Assembly (NCBI GenBank): GCA_910576535.1
Contig: CAJTKK010000022.1
Coordinates: forward strand, 1-18,327
Origin: an uncultured Lachnospiraceae bacterium
GTDB taxonomy: Bacteria > Bacillota > Clostridia > Lachnospirales > Lachnospiraceae
DNA: 18,327 nucleotides
Reading direction: 5' to 3'
The notes beneath the pieces are model-generated. The model was not told the DNA's origin, ran no database searches, and saw nothing but the letters and a program-made list of their open reading frames with translations. The stretch's first letter is position 1; each line of letters starts with the position of its first letter. A program made the translations under genes and the position numbers. Positions 5,320 to 11,843 of this stretch are shown here, in pieces.

Positions 5320-5962
5320 TATTCATAATTGGACGGATAAAGAAAAAGAGTTCCTCCGCAGATACGTCCAGGATCATACCTGGACGGAAACAGCGGAGGA
5401 GTTCAACAAGAAATTTGGTTGTGATTTATCCAGGGATGCAGTCAAGGCGGCTGGTGGCAGATACGGGATCAGGACGGGGAGAAACGGGAGGTTTGAAAAG
5501 GGTAGCATACCGGCGAATAAGGGTAAGAAAATGTCGGCTGATGCCTATAAGAAGTGCGCTCCGACTATGTTCTATAAAGGACAGCCGCCAACTAACCATA
5601 AGCCAGTAGGAACAATAAGCGTCCGGAACAATTATAAAAGAGGGCAAAAGTGCGTCTATGAAAAGGTGGCAGAGCCTAATGTCTGGAGGAGAAAATCTGT
5701 GCTGGAATGGGAAAAGTGCAACGGCCCGGTTCCTAAAGGTAAAATGATTATTTTTGCAGATGGTGATCCTTTGAACACGGATATTTCTAACCTGATGATG
5801 ATAGACATGTCACAAAATGCGGTGATGAATCACCAGGGAATAAGGGGAAGCGACAGGGAGAGCATGGAGGCCGCTGTAAATGTGGCTTCTGTAAAAATAA
5901 AAATATCAGAGAGAAAGAGAGGGCTTAAAAAGCATGGCAGTAGTAAAAGAGTTGAACGCTGA
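5312..5962 (+). CDS. HNH-type endonuclease-like protein (216 aa)
   Basis: ATG at 5312 follows GGAGG (5298-5302) at 9 nt. Residues 5-55 (NWTDKEKEFLRRYV onward) look like a SANT/Myb-like or HTH DNA-binding segment. Residues 60-90 hold the GRFEKGSIPANKGKKMS segment typical of phage HNH proteins. Residues 129-163 form the HNH core (VLEWEKCNGPVPKGK, then IIFADGDPLN, then DISNLMMI), keeping the GPVPKG turn, the DGD and both asparagines N155 and N160. The His usually found before the DG is Phe or Ala here, so catalysis is uncertain. The basic C-terminal tail (KIKISERKRGLKK) is usual for this group. It overlaps the next gene by 29 nt. The family is well supported; nuclease activity is not. Confidence 0.8.
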   Translation: MRSIHNWTDKEKEFLRRYVQDHTWTETAEEFNKKFGCDLSRDAVKAAGGRYGIRTGRNGRFEKGSIPANKGKKMSADAYKKCAPTMFYKGQPPTNHKPVGTISVRNNYKRGQKCVYEKVAEPNVWRRKSVLEWEKCNGPVPKGKMIIFADGDPLNTDISNLMMIDMSQNAVMNHQGIRGSDRESMEAAVNVASVKIKISERKRGLKKHGSSKRVER

Positions 5963-6719
5963 TCTGGTACATCAAGCAAATTATAACAGCATGGGAGGAA
6001 AGAGGGGCGATCTTTCCAATGCTTCCTACAAAGAGTGTGTTGAAAAAATTTTATCGTGGCCGGTTTCGGAGGAGAAGAAGCAAAAGATCCTGGATAAACT
6101 CCATGAAAAGTGTAGTGAAATCCTGAAATATGAGGCGCAGCATGTAAGCGTTATGGTAGCCGGTCCGGCAAGGTACAATTCCCGGAAACTGGATAAGTCA
6201 GACCGTATTCTGGAATTATCATCGGGGCTTTACCAGTGGTTTAAAGAACTGGAGGAGCAGGTCCAGGAGAGCCAGAGGAAAAACAACAAGGCAGAGAGTC
6301 TCTTGAAAACAATAGAGCTCTGCAGGAGTTCAGACAATCCATGCGATCCGACAGGCTACTTGGCAGAATTGGCTATGTATGATAACCAGTCTTTCATCCG
6401 GATATATGAGGAATTGTACCCGGAATACAAGTGGAGGAAAAACAGCAACATAGCAAAGTTGTATCAGAAATCCGTTGCCGGAGAAATTAAGGAAATCCGG
6501 AAAGAGGTTTTCTTTGAGGATGAAAACCTGACCGCATACATGGAGGGGGACAGGGCGTACATCAAATTTATTATGAGGCCGAAAAGACAGCTCCACGTTG
6601 CACTGAAAAGCCGGGGCTGGTGGTGGAATAGTTACCAGAGAGCGTACAGCACGTATCCGGATAGGCTGGATAAAGAGTGGGTTTCTTCAATCAGTACCAG
6701 GTATGCAAATTACATTTAG
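5934..6719 (+). CDS. Hypothetical mobile-element protein (261 aa)
   Basis: ATG at 5934 is inside the HNH-like gene, with a modest AGAGGG ribosome binding site (5918-5923) 10 nt away. The protein is soluble and mostly helical. Residues 68-95 (HVSVMVAGPARYNSRKLDKSD) are a motif I associate with unknown proteins on large Firmicute integrative elements. Residues 98-130 are likely coiled coil. The C-terminus has LHVALKSRGWWWNSYQRAYS (220-239), which recalls the aromatic GFRW-type module of DUF3560-like proteins. That likeness is weak and is inference. There is no membrane segment and no catalytic signature. It ends in TAG fused to the next ribosome binding site (TAGGAGG, 6717-6723). Confidence 0.65.
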   Translation: MAVVKELNADLVHQANYNSMGGKRGDLSNASYKECVEKILSWPVSEEKKQKILDKLHEKCSEILKYEAQHVSVMVAGPARYNSRKLDKSDRILELSSGLYQWFKELEEQVQESQRKNNKAESLLKTIELCRSSDNPCDPTGYLAELAMYDNQSFIRIYEELYPEYKWRKNSNIAKLYQKSVAGEIKEIRKEVFFEDENLTAYMEGDRAYIKFIMRPKRQLHVALKSRGWWWNSYQRAYSTYPDRLDKEWVSSISTRYANYI

Positions 6720-6732
6720 GAGGTGGCGAAGC

Positions 6733-7101
6733 ATGGAAATTACACCTATACCAATAAAAAGCCGTCATGAGCCTATAACGCAGTCAGAGAGTATAGAAGT
6801 GTTCGACCTAGTAAGAGCATTTACAGATCAGCTCTCTAGGGCAATAGATACGTCAATAATTTGCTTACTGAATGATACAATAGGCGGTGATTGGAGATAT
6901 GAGGATGTTGTTCTGGAGAAGATACCAGAGAGTCCAGATGTTCCGGGAATGGCATGTTTTATTCTGTACCAGGGGAAACAGGTAGGGAGGATTCGACACA
7001 CGGTACATTCAGAGGGGCAAAAGATAACAGGAGATATTTGTATAGAGATTATGGAGGAGGAAAAGAGTGAAAAGAGGAGATTTCAACAGAAAGTTGTATG
7101 A
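6733..7101 (+). CDS. Hypothetical protein (122 aa)
   Basis: The start is set at ATG 6733, 9 nt after AGGAGG (6718-6723). An in-frame ATG at 6703 lies inside the previous gene and lacks a ribosome binding site. The protein starts MEITPIPIKSRHEP, has a helical region (SIEVFDLVRAFTDQLSRAID) and a beta-rich C-terminal half (MACFILYQGKQVGRIRHTV). It ends in a charged tail that overlaps the next gene by 35 nt. I do not recognise the family. The overlapping arrangement and codon-level embedding of the next ribosome binding site (GGAGGAGG, 7053-7060) support it as a real gene. Confidence 0.58.
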   Translation: MEITPIPIKSRHEPITQSESIEVFDLVRAFTDQLSRAIDTSIICLLNDTIGGDWRYEDVVLEKIPESPDVPGMACFILYQGKQVGRIRHTVHSEGQKITGDICIEIMEEEKSEKRRFQQKVV

Positions 7102-7357
7102 CAGGGTGCGAAAGATGGATCACCGCCAGATGCAGGAATTTTACAACCAGGTATTTGATTCCGGGTATGCTGCCGGAGTAAAAGATGCGTCCGAAAAGAG
7201 GCAGGTTCCGGAGCTGATCGGACTGGAGGAGAAATTGCAGGAAATCCGTGGGATAGGAGGAGCGAAAGCCAGGGCGATAAGTGAAACGGTAAAAGAGTTT
7301 CTGGAAAGAAAGGGAGCAGACGCCGATGAAAACAGTTCTGCATTATCCGGGGAGTAA
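7067..7357 (+). CDS. Small protein with helix-hairpin-helix motif (96 aa)
   Basis: Starts with GTG at 7067, 6 nt after GGAGGAGG (7053-7060). The N-terminal half is helical and basic, with an FYNQVFDSGYAAGVKDA segment (25-41) common in small phage proteins. Residues 57-80 (LQEIRGIGGAKARAISETVK) fit a helix-hairpin-helix: a hydrophobic helix, a GIG hairpin and a second helix beginning with a small residue. Such motifs bind DNA backbone without sequence specificity. It overlaps the adenine methylase gene by 32 nt, so the two are coupled. A helper role in methylation or DNA repair is possible but is inference only. Confidence 0.66.
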   Translation: MKRGDFNRKLYDRVRKMDHRQMQEFYNQVFDSGYAAGVKDASEKRQVPELIGLEEKLQEIRGIGGAKARAISETVKEFLERKGADADENSSALSGE

Positions 7358-8141
7358 ATGGAAAATAGCACCGGAAATTGTGAAAAGAATACCAGATCAT
7401 CATACATATTGCGAACCATATTTCGGTAGCGGAGCCGTATTCTTCAGTAAGGAACCGAGTGCTATTGAGCTTATCAATGACCTGGATAACAACGTGCCGA
7501 CATTGTTCCGTTGTATCCGGGATGATCCGGAGAAGCTGGCCGGAATAGTGGCGGCTACTCCATACAGCCGATTTGAATATGAGAGAGCTTTTTATGCTGA
7601 TGATGAAACAGACGATTTTTTAAGGGCAGCAAATTTCCTGATTACATGCTGGCAAGGTCACGGGTTCCGTACAAACGGCTATCGGGTAGGCTGGAAAAAT
7701 GATGTTCATGGGAGGGAAAGCATGTATGCCCTCCGGAATTGGTACAATCTTCCGGAAAAGATACTGGAGGTTGCAGAACGCCTCCGGTGCGTCCAGATTG
7801 ATAACAGGCCGGCTTTGGAGATTATAAGGCGGTTTAATTATCCGGATGTTTTTATGTATATTGATCCTCCGTATCTCTGGAAAACCAGGATGGCAAAACA
7901 GTATCGCTATGAAATGACAGATGCCGATCATGAGCAGCTTCTCCAGGAGCTTCTCACAACCCAAGCTATGGTAATGATAAGCGGTTATGAATCGGACATG
8001 TATAACGATATTCTGAAAGACTGGCATAAAGAGCAATTTAGGTCACATGCCGAGCACGGAGGGAGCAGGATAGAAACTGTCTGGATGAATTACGAGAGGC
8101 AGTTTACTATACAAGAATTTCAGCAGCAAAAATTATTTTAA
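7326..8141 (+). CDS. DNA adenine methyltransferase, D12 class (271 aa)
   Basis: ATG at 7326 lies 9 nt after AGGGAG (7311-7316). The protein has the ordered motifs of a Dam-like N6-adenine methylase. They are the N-terminal YPGSK (7-11), motif I for S-adenosylmethionine binding as EPYFGSGAVFF (30-40), and motif IV as DPPY (180-183) after VFMYI, followed by a YEMTDADHEQL segment typical of the class. The length is normal for the family. It methylates adenine in a short DNA site; the site itself cannot be read from sequence. No cognate restriction enzyme is adjacent, so it is probably an orphan protecting or marking the element. The extreme C-terminus QQKLF (267-271) resembles a sliding-clamp-binding peptide. 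The gene overlaps the helix-hairpin-helix gene. Confidence 0.93.
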   Translation: MKTVLHYPGSKWKIAPEIVKRIPDHHTYCEPYFGSGAVFFSKEPSAIELINDLDNNVPTLFRCIRDDPEKLAGIVAATPYSRFEYERAFYADDETDDFLRAANFLITCWQGHGFRTNGYRVGWKNDVHGRESMYALRNWYNLPEKILEVAERLRCVQIDNRPALEIIRRFNYPDVFMYIDPPYLWKTRMAKQYRYEMTDADHEQLLQELLTTQAMVMISGYESDMYNDILKDWHKEQFRSHAEHGGSRIETVWMNYERQFTIQEFQQQKLF

Positions 8142-8162
8142 ACCAGGAGGAAAAAGAAAAAA

Positions 8163-8510
8163 ATGAGTAATTTGGAGAGGAAAGTTTACAGTTCTTATGC
8201 CTTTAAAGAGGATGAAAGGGAAAAGAGCAAGATCAATCACGAAATATACCAGGAGTTGAAAGAAAGGTGGAGGATATGTTGCGGAACGGAGCAGTACAAT
8301 CAGAAATCAAAAAAAATGGAGCCTATCAATTTTGAGGAGTTCGATTTGGTATACAAAAGAAAAGCTGGACATGGACATGGAGAGTATACGATCCTGAAAA
8401 ACGAAACTGGCCTGACCGCTGATGAAATAGCTCTCATTCTGGATGGCGGTAATCTTTGCTTTGGATATACAAGGAAAAGGAAAAATTTCTTTTATGTTTT
8501 CGAGGATTGA
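8163..8510 (+). CDS. Hypothetical protein (115 aa)
   Basis: ATG at 8163, with AGGAGG (8145-8150) 12 nt upstream separated by an A-rich stretch. The protein is charged, with a helical N-terminal half (KEDEREKSKINHEIYQELKE). It also has a central AGHGHGEYTILKNETGLTADEIALILDGG segment, in which LTADEIALILD looks like a short helix-turn-helix-like element, and a basic aromatic end (YTRKRKNFFYVFED). No known family comes to mind. The stop TGA overlaps the ribosome binding site of the next gene (TGAGGAGG, 8508-8515), so it is part of the same translated chain. Confidence 0.6.
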   Translation: MSNLERKVYSSYAFKEDEREKSKINHEIYQELKERWRICCGTEQYNQKSKKMEPINFEEFDLVYKRKAGHGHGEYTILKNETGLTADEIALILDGGNLCFGYTRKRKNFFYVFED

Positions 8511-8520
8511 GGAGGAAACA

Positions 8521-9117
8521 ATGGATTTATACAGAGGAAAGGCAAAAATGACCAGTGACTGGATCGTAGGCGCCGCCGTTGTTATCGGAGAAAAGGCTCA
8601 TATCCTGGGATCGGAAAGCATTTTCCCAGAACGGCCAGCGTATCACGGAATGAGTGTTGGAGCCGGACTGGAGGATGCCTGTATCACTGACCGATATGAA
8701 GCGGCGGCCTATGGATGGACGGAAGCACTGGAGAGATACGAGGAAAATTTCCCCAAGTGGATAGAGGTAGAGCCGGAAACGGTCACAAGATGCTGTGACA
8801 AGCACGATGTTCCGGGAAATGTTCTCTTTGAGGGGGATGTATTCAGAAATCCGGATAATTTGCTTTTTGAAATCTGCTATGGAAAATATATGGCTTTTTG
8901 TCCTGGGGATAGAGAGTGGATGGAAAACGTGGGCTTTTTTGCAGTATCAATGGATGCGGCAAACCTATACGGAGTAAAAGAGCCTATGCCCCTGGGAATG
9001 ACAGAGGAGTATGCTTTCCTGGTAGGAAATATATTTGACAAACCGGAATTAAGGCAGGCGGCAGGACAGGAGGCCGGGCAGGATGCGGCACAGCCTTTGC
9101 TCATACCAGCAACGTAA
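8521..9117 (+). CDS. YopX-like protein (198 aa)
   Basis: The start is set at ATG 8521, 5 nt after GAGGAGG (8509-8515). An in-frame ATG 78 nt upstream lies inside the previous gene with no ribosome binding site. The start LYRGKAKMTSDWIVG, the central EVEPETVTRCCD and the VLFEGDVFRNP segment are the standard layout of YopX-type proteins, found in many Firmicute and Bacteroidetes prophages and conjugative elements. The family function is unknown. The C-terminus carries a YAFLVGNIFDKPEL segment, as in longer family members, then a short Gln/Ala-rich tail (AAGQEAGQDAAQ). Nothing appears truncated. Confidence 0.8.
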   Translation: MDLYRGKAKMTSDWIVGAAVVIGEKAHILGSESIFPERPAYHGMSVGAGLEDACITDRYEAAAYGWTEALERYEENFPKWIEVEPETVTRCCDKHDVPGNVLFEGDVFRNPDNLLFEICYGKYMAFCPGDREWMENVGFFAVSMDAANLYGVKEPMPLGMTEEYAFLVGNIFDKPELRQAAGQEAGQDAAQPLLIPAT

Positions 9118-9150
9118 AAATGATAGAAAAATAAGGAGGCTTGTGTTATA

Positions 9151-9747
9151 ATGCAAAGTATACGAAATAGAGAAAAGATAAAAAGACGCATTAAAAAGAA
9201 TGGCATTTGTATAATTATATCGGTGATTGCAACTCTGGGGATTGTCGGCTCTCAAAATGGAGAAGAGAATGCTGAACAAGTAAACGATCCAGAAGCAATA
9301 GAAAGTCCGGAGGCGGTTTTTGAACCGGCAGAGCAGGAAATCACCACCACTAAACCGGAAACGCTTCAGGAAGCTAAAACAGAGCTAGAGGAGGCAAAAC
9401 CGGAAAGTGATAACCCTTTGATGAACGCAGAAATTCAGATAGGGGACGTGTTGAACGGAACCAAAACCGAAAAGTTAGGAGAATGGGCTGAAATCCAGAT
9501 CGGCAAAGAAACACTGAAAGAAATCACCCAGGAGCAGTTTTTGGAGTTTTGTAACGGCACTGTTAGAGATAGCGGCTATAACTGGTTCACAATCTCTTGT
9601 GAGGACGGAACCGGTATACAGTTTGCAGGTTCTATTCCTTATGTTTCCACATATGGCAGTCTGGATAATGAAGGTTGTATTGCTGAATCTATCGGTACAA
9701 TTACAATCCAGGAGGACGGAACATACAGCTACACAAAAACAGAGTAA
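9151..9747 (+). CDS. Membrane-anchored extracytoplasmic protein (198 aa)
   Basis: ATG at 9151 follows AAGGAGG (9133-9139) at 11 nt. The first 17 residues are strongly basic. Residues 18-34 (NGICIIISVIATLGIVG) form one hydrophobic segment, so this is a signal anchor or signal peptide, with no lipobox cysteine. Residues 36-90 are an acidic, proline- and glutamate-rich spacer. The C-terminal 100 residues form a compact beta-rich domain with three cysteines (C134, C150, C176), a WFTISCEDGTGIQF segment and several aromatic residues. Most of the protein should lie outside the membrane. This is the last gene of the block and has no clear terminator after it. I do not recognise the C-terminal domain. 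Confidence 0.68.
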   Translation: MQSIRNREKIKRRIKKNGICIIISVIATLGIVGSQNGEENAEQVNDPEAIESPEAVFEPAEQEITTTKPETLQEAKTELEEAKPESDNPLMNAEIQIGDVLNGTKTEKLGEWAEIQIGKETLKEITQEQFLEFCNGTVRDSGYNWFTISCEDGTGIQFAGSIPYVSTYGSLDNEGCIAESIGTITIQEDGTYSYTKTE

Positions 9748-9990
9748 AGGGCCGGAGGAATCAGGGATAATTACATTTGTATGTTTTCGGTTACAATTCA
9801 TTAATATCCGGGATGCGATGTTTATTACAAATTCCTTTACAAAATACAAATAATGTTATATCCTTAATATCAATAGGGAATGTTTATGGAGAGGGTTTGC
9901 AGTAGTTTGAAATAAAATAGTGGAGGGGAAGGGAAAAATCCGAAGGTATTATATGCAACGATTTTACCAATAAGAGGAGTGTAAGGGGTT
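9748..9990. other. Gap between the accessory block and the PilZ gene
   Basis: An AT-rich 243-bp stretch with no ORF bearing a ribosome binding site and no clear hairpin terminator. TTTACA (9836-9841) and a poor TATCCT (9859-9864) at 17 bp could be a promoter for the PilZ gene, but the match is weak. The gene content changes here from mobile-element-like to chromosomal, so an element boundary could fall in or near this gap. No direct-repeat attachment site could be identified from this window alone. Confidence 0.45.
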
Positions 9991-10332
9991 ATGGAAGAGC
10001 GGAGAAGAGCGAGAAGGATGAAGATGGAATCTACGCTAATCGTCAAAAGGATTGACAGTGGCATGGATGCAGAGGTTACAATAGACATCAAAGATTTATC
10101 CAAGTCAGGAATCGGCTTTTATTGCAAGGAGGTATTGGAAGTAGGATCTATTTACCAGTCTTCCATTAGGATTTGGACCAAGGAGATTATTCCTGTTTTA
10201 TTAAAAGTAGTAAGAAAAGTGGAGAAGGAGAATGATAATTTTTACGGCGCAGAGTTTATGGGGCTGTCCGAAATTGACATGTTCCGTATCGCAGTATACG
10301 AAGAACTGGAAAGATTAGAAATAATGGAATGA
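9991..10332 (+). CDS. PilZ domain c-di-GMP receptor protein (113 aa)
   Basis: ATG at 9991, with AGAGGAG (9973-9979) 11 nt upstream. A stand-alone PilZ domain. The c-di-GMP-binding RxxxR motif is in the N-terminal arginine cluster ERRRARR (R4/R8 or R5/R9), and the second motif DxSxxG is DLSKSGIGF (D35, S37, G40). The beta-barrel end shows NFYGAEFMGLSE, as in typical PilZ proteins. It should sense the second messenger and act through a partner protein, for example in motility or surface-polymer control; the partner is unknown. It is transcribed toward the aro operon and ends before a tandem-repeat stretch and a shared terminator. Confidence 0.87.
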   Translation: MEERRRARRMKMESTLIVKRIDSGMDAEVTIDIKDLSKSGIGFYCKEVLEVGSIYQSSIRIWTKEIIPVLLKVVRKVEKENDNFYGAEFMGLSEIDMFRIAVYEELERLEIME

Positions 10333-10351
10333 AAATTTGAATAAATGGAAA

Positions 10352-10419
10352 ATAAGATGAAAAGAAAAATAAGTTGAAAAGAAAAATAAGTTGAAAAGGG
10401 AAATGAGATGAAAAGAAAA
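10352..10419. repeat. Four 17-bp tandem repeats
   Basis: Copies at 10352-10368, 10369-10385, 10386-10402 and 10403-10419, with consensus ATAAGNTGAAAAGAAAA. Copies 1 and 2 differ at one base; copies 3 and 4 each carry a few changes. The + strand is almost pure purine apart from the T positions. The array lies between the PilZ stop and the bidirectional terminator and directly abuts the terminator stem. Confidence 0.9.
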
Positions 10420-10453
10420 ACTTCCGGAAGGTAATGCCTGCCGGAAGTTTTTT
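10416..10453. terminator. Bidirectional intrinsic terminator between PilZ and aroA
   Basis: The CTTCCGG / CCGGAAG stem (10421-10427 and 10441-10447) is flanked by an A run on the left and a T run on the right (AAAAACTTCCGG ... CCGGAAGTTTTTT). It works as a hairpin plus U tract read in either direction, fitting the convergent PilZ (+) and aroA (-) genes. Confidence 0.88.
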
Positions 10454-10534
10454 GCATAATAAGATTCGGGTAACAAAAAGTTTGCCAAGCGGCGCTGCCG
10501 GACTGACGTTTTGATACCGGAATCATAATCATAT

Positions 10535-11827
10535 TCAAATAGATTCTGATAAAGAGTGCAGGTCGGAGTAAAAGCTGGGATAGCTGATGGAGACGCATCC
10601 GCTGTCCGGAATTTCCGTTTCCCCTTGGGCAATCAGGGCGGCTATGGCGAAGCTCATAGCAATCCGGTGGTCGGCATGGGTATGGATGAGGGCGCCTTTC
10701 AGAGGGGGTACCCCGGGGGTCTTTCCCTCGATAATCATGCCGTCTTCGGTGGCAGTAACGGAACAGCCCATAGCGGAGAGGTTTTGAACCATAACATCAA
10801 TGCGGTTGGATTCTTTGACTTTTAGTTCCGCGGCATCTTTGATAATGGTAGTGCCTTCCGCCGCCGCAGCCATTATGGCGATGATGGGGAGTTCATCGAT
10901 AAGGGTAGGGATTATCTCCCCTTCGATTACCGTTCCATGAAGAGGGCTGTAGGTAATATGCAAATCTGCGGTAGGTTCCCCATCCCGGTTTTCATTCAGC
11001 AGACAGATATGCCCGCCCATAGCTTTTGCCACTTTCAATATGCCTGCCCGGGTAGGGTTAATGCCTACGTTGCGGATAAGGATATCCGAACCGGGAACGA
11101 GAAGACCGGCGGCAATAAAATAAGCGGCGGAGGAAATATCCCCGGGTACATTGATTTTCTGCCCGGTAAGGCGGGGGCGGGGGATAATGGTTGCAGTATT
11201 TCCGTCTGTTTTTATATCCGCACCGAAGGAGCGCAGCATCAATTCGGAATGATTCCGGCTGAGGGTTGGTTCTGTAACGGAGGTTTCGCCGTCAGCATAT
11301 AACCCGGCCAGTAAAATGGCAGATTTGACTTGCGCGGAAGCTACTTTGGAATGGTAATGGATTCCTTTTAAAGGCTGCCCTTCGATAAGCAGGGGGGCAC
11401 AGCCGTTGTGATGCAGGCTTTCGATATGGACGCCCATAAGGGAAAGCGGCTCTATGATACGCTTCATGGGGCGCGTTTGGATAGAAGCGTCTCCGGTTAG
11501 CGTGGAAGTAAAGGGCTGGGCGGAAAGAATGCCGGAAATAAGCCTTGTAGTGGTGCCGCTATTACCCGTATCCAAAACCCCGGAAGGTGCGCAGAGGCCG
11601 TCAAGCCCTTTGCCTTGTATGGTAATGATGTGATTCTCATTTTCGATTTCTATGCCAAGACGGCGGAAACAGCCAATAGTGGAAAGGCAGTCTGCGCCTT
11701 GGAGAAAGTTTATAATTTCGGTTTTCCCTTCGGACAACGCACCGAACATTACGGCGCGGTGGGAAATGGATTTATCGCCGGGAACGGTAATTTCCCCTTT
11801 TAAACAGTTTGCTTTTTGAAATTTCAT
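10535..11827 (-). CDS. aroA: 3-phosphoshikimate 1-carboxyvinyltransferase (EPSP synthase), 430 aa
   Basis: Transfers the enolpyruvyl group of phosphoenolpyruvate to shikimate-3-phosphate, the sixth step of chorismate synthesis in the cytoplasm. The start is set at the ATG read from 11827, with GGAGG 6 nt upstream; a longer in-frame extension runs back into tyrA and has no family similarity. Visible motifs are PGDKSISHR (16-24), LDTGNSGTTTRL (85-96), TRPMKR (118-123), a VPGDISSAAYF segment, IDELP (310-314), KESNRID (338-344) and HADHRIAMS (384-392). Length is normal and all usual substrate-binding Lys, Arg, Asp and Glu positions appear present. It is last in the aroF-tyrA-aroA operon, 16 nt after tyrA, and ends about 80 nt before the shared terminator. 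Confidence 0.97.
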   Translation of the reverse strand: MKFQKANCLKGEITVPGDKSISHRAVMFGALSEGKTEIINFLQGADCLSTIGCFRRLGIEIENENHIITIQGKGLDGLCAPSGVLDTGNSGTTTRLISGILSAQPFTSTLTGDASIQTRPMKRIIEPLSLMGVHIESLHHNGCAPLLIEGQPLKGIHYHSKVASAQVKSAILLAGLYADGETSVTEPTLSRNHSELMLRSFGADIKTDGNTATIIPRPRLTGQKINVPGDISSAAYFIAAGLLVPGSDILIRNVGINPTRAGILKVAKAMGGHICLLNENRDGEPTADLHITYSPLHGTVIEGEIIPTLIDELPIIAIMAAAAEGTTIIKDAAELKVKESNRIDVMVQNLSAMGCSVTATEDGMIIEGKTPGVPPLKGALIHTHADHRIAMSFAIAALIAQGETEIPDSGCVSISYPSFYSDLHSLSESI

Positions 11828-11843
11828 GGAAATCCTCCGGTTT

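Noticed and set aside
8443..8520. N-terminal extension of the YopX-like gene
   Set aside because: It lies inside the previous gene without a ribosome binding site, while ATG 8521 has GAGGAGG and begins at the family's usual LYRGK start.
9147..9152. TATAAT overlapping the start codon of the membrane-anchored protein
   Set aside because: It overlaps the ATG itself and has no suitable -35 box; the gene already has a good ribosome binding site as part of the operon.
1..9750. Integrase, CRISPR array, tRNA, plasmid origin or virion genes in the accessory block
   Set aside because: I looked for these and saw none: no regularly spaced repeats, no tRNA-like folds and no recombinase motifs.
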